A stretch of DNA of 6,588 nt from Actinomycetes bacterium. Lineage in GTDB: Bacteria; Actinomycetota; Actinomycetes; JAHEKZ01. The notes under the pieces were generated by a model. The model saw only the letters and a program-made list of their open reading frames with translations, was not told the origin of the DNA and ran no database searches. The stretch is taken from NCBI GenBank assembly GCA_027117675.1, contig JAJAYM010000248.1, positions 1 through 6,588 on the forward strand. Reading direction: 5' to 3'. A program made the position numbers and the translations under genes. This document shows positions 5,740-6,588 of this stretch, piece by piece (position 1 is the first letter of the stretch; each line of letters begins with the position of its first letter).

Positions 5740-6588
5740 GTGTCAAGCCCTGGAGGCTCCGCTGCCGTTGGCGGCACGTTTGTCGCTGGAGATCGCGTCC
5801 AGCTGAGCGACACGAAAGGCAAGCTGCACACCGTCACCCTTGAACCGGGCAAGCTCTTTCACACCCACAAGGGGGCGATCGCGCACGACGACCTGCTCGG
5901 TCAGCCCGAGGGAGTCGTGGTGACCTCCACCGGGGCGGTTGCCTACCTCGCCCTGCGCCCGCTGTTATCCGACTTCGTGCTGTCGATGCCACGTGGTGCG
6001 ACGGTGATCTACCCCAAGGACGCCGCCCAGATCGTCGGGATGGCCGACATCTTCCCTGGGGCTCGCGTCCTCGAGGCCGGGGTGGGCTCAGGCGCCCTGA
6101 CCTGCTCGCTGCTGCGGGCGGTCGGAGGTGAGGGCGCCGTGCACTCCTACGAACGGCGCGCTGACTTCGCCGAGGTGGCTCGCACCAACGTGACTACGTT
6201 CTTCGGATCGCAGCCGTCCTTTTGGACCCTCACGGTTGGCGACTTGGTCGAGGCGATCGATGATCAGCCGGTTGACCGGGCGGTTCTCGACATGCTCGCT
6301 CCTTGGGAATGCGTGAACGCCGTAGGGGAGGTCCTGCGGCCCGGTGGCGTGATCTGCTGCTACGTGGCAACGACCACCCAGCTGTCGATGGTGGTTGAGG
6401 CGCTCCGCGGTCACGGCGGATTCACCGAACCGGCATCTAGCGAGACCATGATCAGGACGTGGCACGTCGAGGGATTGGCGGTTCGGCCCGACCATCGGAT
6501 GATCGGCCACACCGGATGCCTGGTGACGAGCCGCCGGTTGGCCCCTGGCGTGGGCGCCCCCGCCCGCCGGCGACGACCGGCCAAGGGC
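5740..6588 (+). CDS. trmI: tRNA (adenine-58-N1)-methyltransferase TrmI (3' end outside window)
   Basis: The frame opens at GTG 5740, the first possible start because the same frame is closed by the protease TAG four codons earlier. It stays open for 283 codons to the window edge. The product transfers a methyl group from S-adenosylmethionine to N1 of adenine 58 in the tRNA T-loop; family members act as cytosolic tetramers. Visible parts: an N-terminal beta-barrel region with GDRVQL and HDDLLG, the linker YPKDAAQIVGMADIFPG (about 91-107), SAM motif I VLEAGVGSGALT (110-121), the acidic ribose ligand Glu138 in YERR, Asp168 near the adenine pocket, and the catalytic-site motif LDMLAPWE (183-190). 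The family C-terminal motif RPDHRMIGHTG is at 249-259. The residues after it (TSRRLAPG then a basic stretch) resemble the usual end of actinobacterial TrmI, so only a few codons are probably missing. Residue 260 is Cys where I would expect a hydrophobic residue such as Phe. A TTA leucine codon occurs at 5965-5967. Confidence 0.95.
   Translation, partial: MSSPGGSAAVGGTFVAGDRVQLSDTKGKLHTVTLEPGKLFHTHKGAIAHDDLLGQPEGVVVTSTGAVAYLALRPLLSDFVLSMPRGATVIYPKDAAQIVGMADIFPGARVLEAGVGSGALTCSLLRAVGGEGAVHSYERRADFAEVARTNVTTFFGSQPSFWTLTVGDLVEAIDDQPVDRAVLDMLAPWECVNAVGEVLRPGGVICCYVATTTQLSMVVEALRGHGGFTEPASSETMIRTWHVEGLAVRPDHRMIGHTGCLVTSRRLAPGVGAPARRRRPAKG

Noticed and set aside
6088..6510. A 140-codon minus-strand open frame opposite trmI
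   Set aside because: The opposite strand encodes the conserved TrmI core, including the SAM motif and RPDHRMIGHTG; this frame shows no domain and no start signal.

Overview
The window looks like a chromosomal segment from a high-GC actinobacterium. The evidence is high G+C throughout with coding on both strands, GTG starts, two TANNNT -10 boxes placed so that transcription would begin at the start codon (leaderless style), and the order RecB-like nuclease / M50 protease / TrmI methyltransferase. That order resembles a housekeeping neighbourhood I associate with actinobacteria, where trmI commonly precedes the proteasomal ATPase gene. The lineage below phylum cannot be read from the sequence. 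A TTA codon in trmI argues weakly against an extreme-GC genome.

Layout: (1) bases 2-238, + strand: the C-terminal end of a HAD-superfamily hydrolase, cut by the left edge. (2) 225-4478, - strand, read right to left: a stand-alone RecB-type nuclease with an AddB/Cas4-like iron-sulphur cysteine set, then an ABC ATPase of the MacB/LolD type, then a large duplicated FtsX-domain permease starting 3 nt after the ATPase stop. The permease 3' end overlaps the convergent HAD gene by 14 bp. (3) 4479-4566: a compact divergent control region with a 14-bp direct repeat in 2.6 copies and a predicted leaderless promoter for each side. (4) 4567-5727, + strand: an intramembrane site-2 (M50) protease with a C-terminal CBS pair. 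(5) 5740-6588, + strand: trmI, a tRNA adenine-58 N1-methyltransferase, which runs off the right edge close to its expected C-terminus.

The ATPase and permease form one transporter, probably moving or extracting a substrate at the cytoplasmic membrane; the substrate is unknown and no membrane-fusion partner is present. The nuclease is on the same strand 54 nt upstream and may be co-transcribed, but a functional link to the transporter is not shown. The M50 protease and trmI are 12 nt apart, with the trmI ribosome-binding site overlapping the protease stop, so they are very likely one operon.

I see no CRISPR array, RNA gene, insertion sequence or convincing intrinsic terminator. Every stretch longer than 300 bases is coding. 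I do not see strong evidence for a new multi-gene system. The most informative part is the divergent control region, followed by the Fe-S nuclease with its repetitive C-terminal tail.
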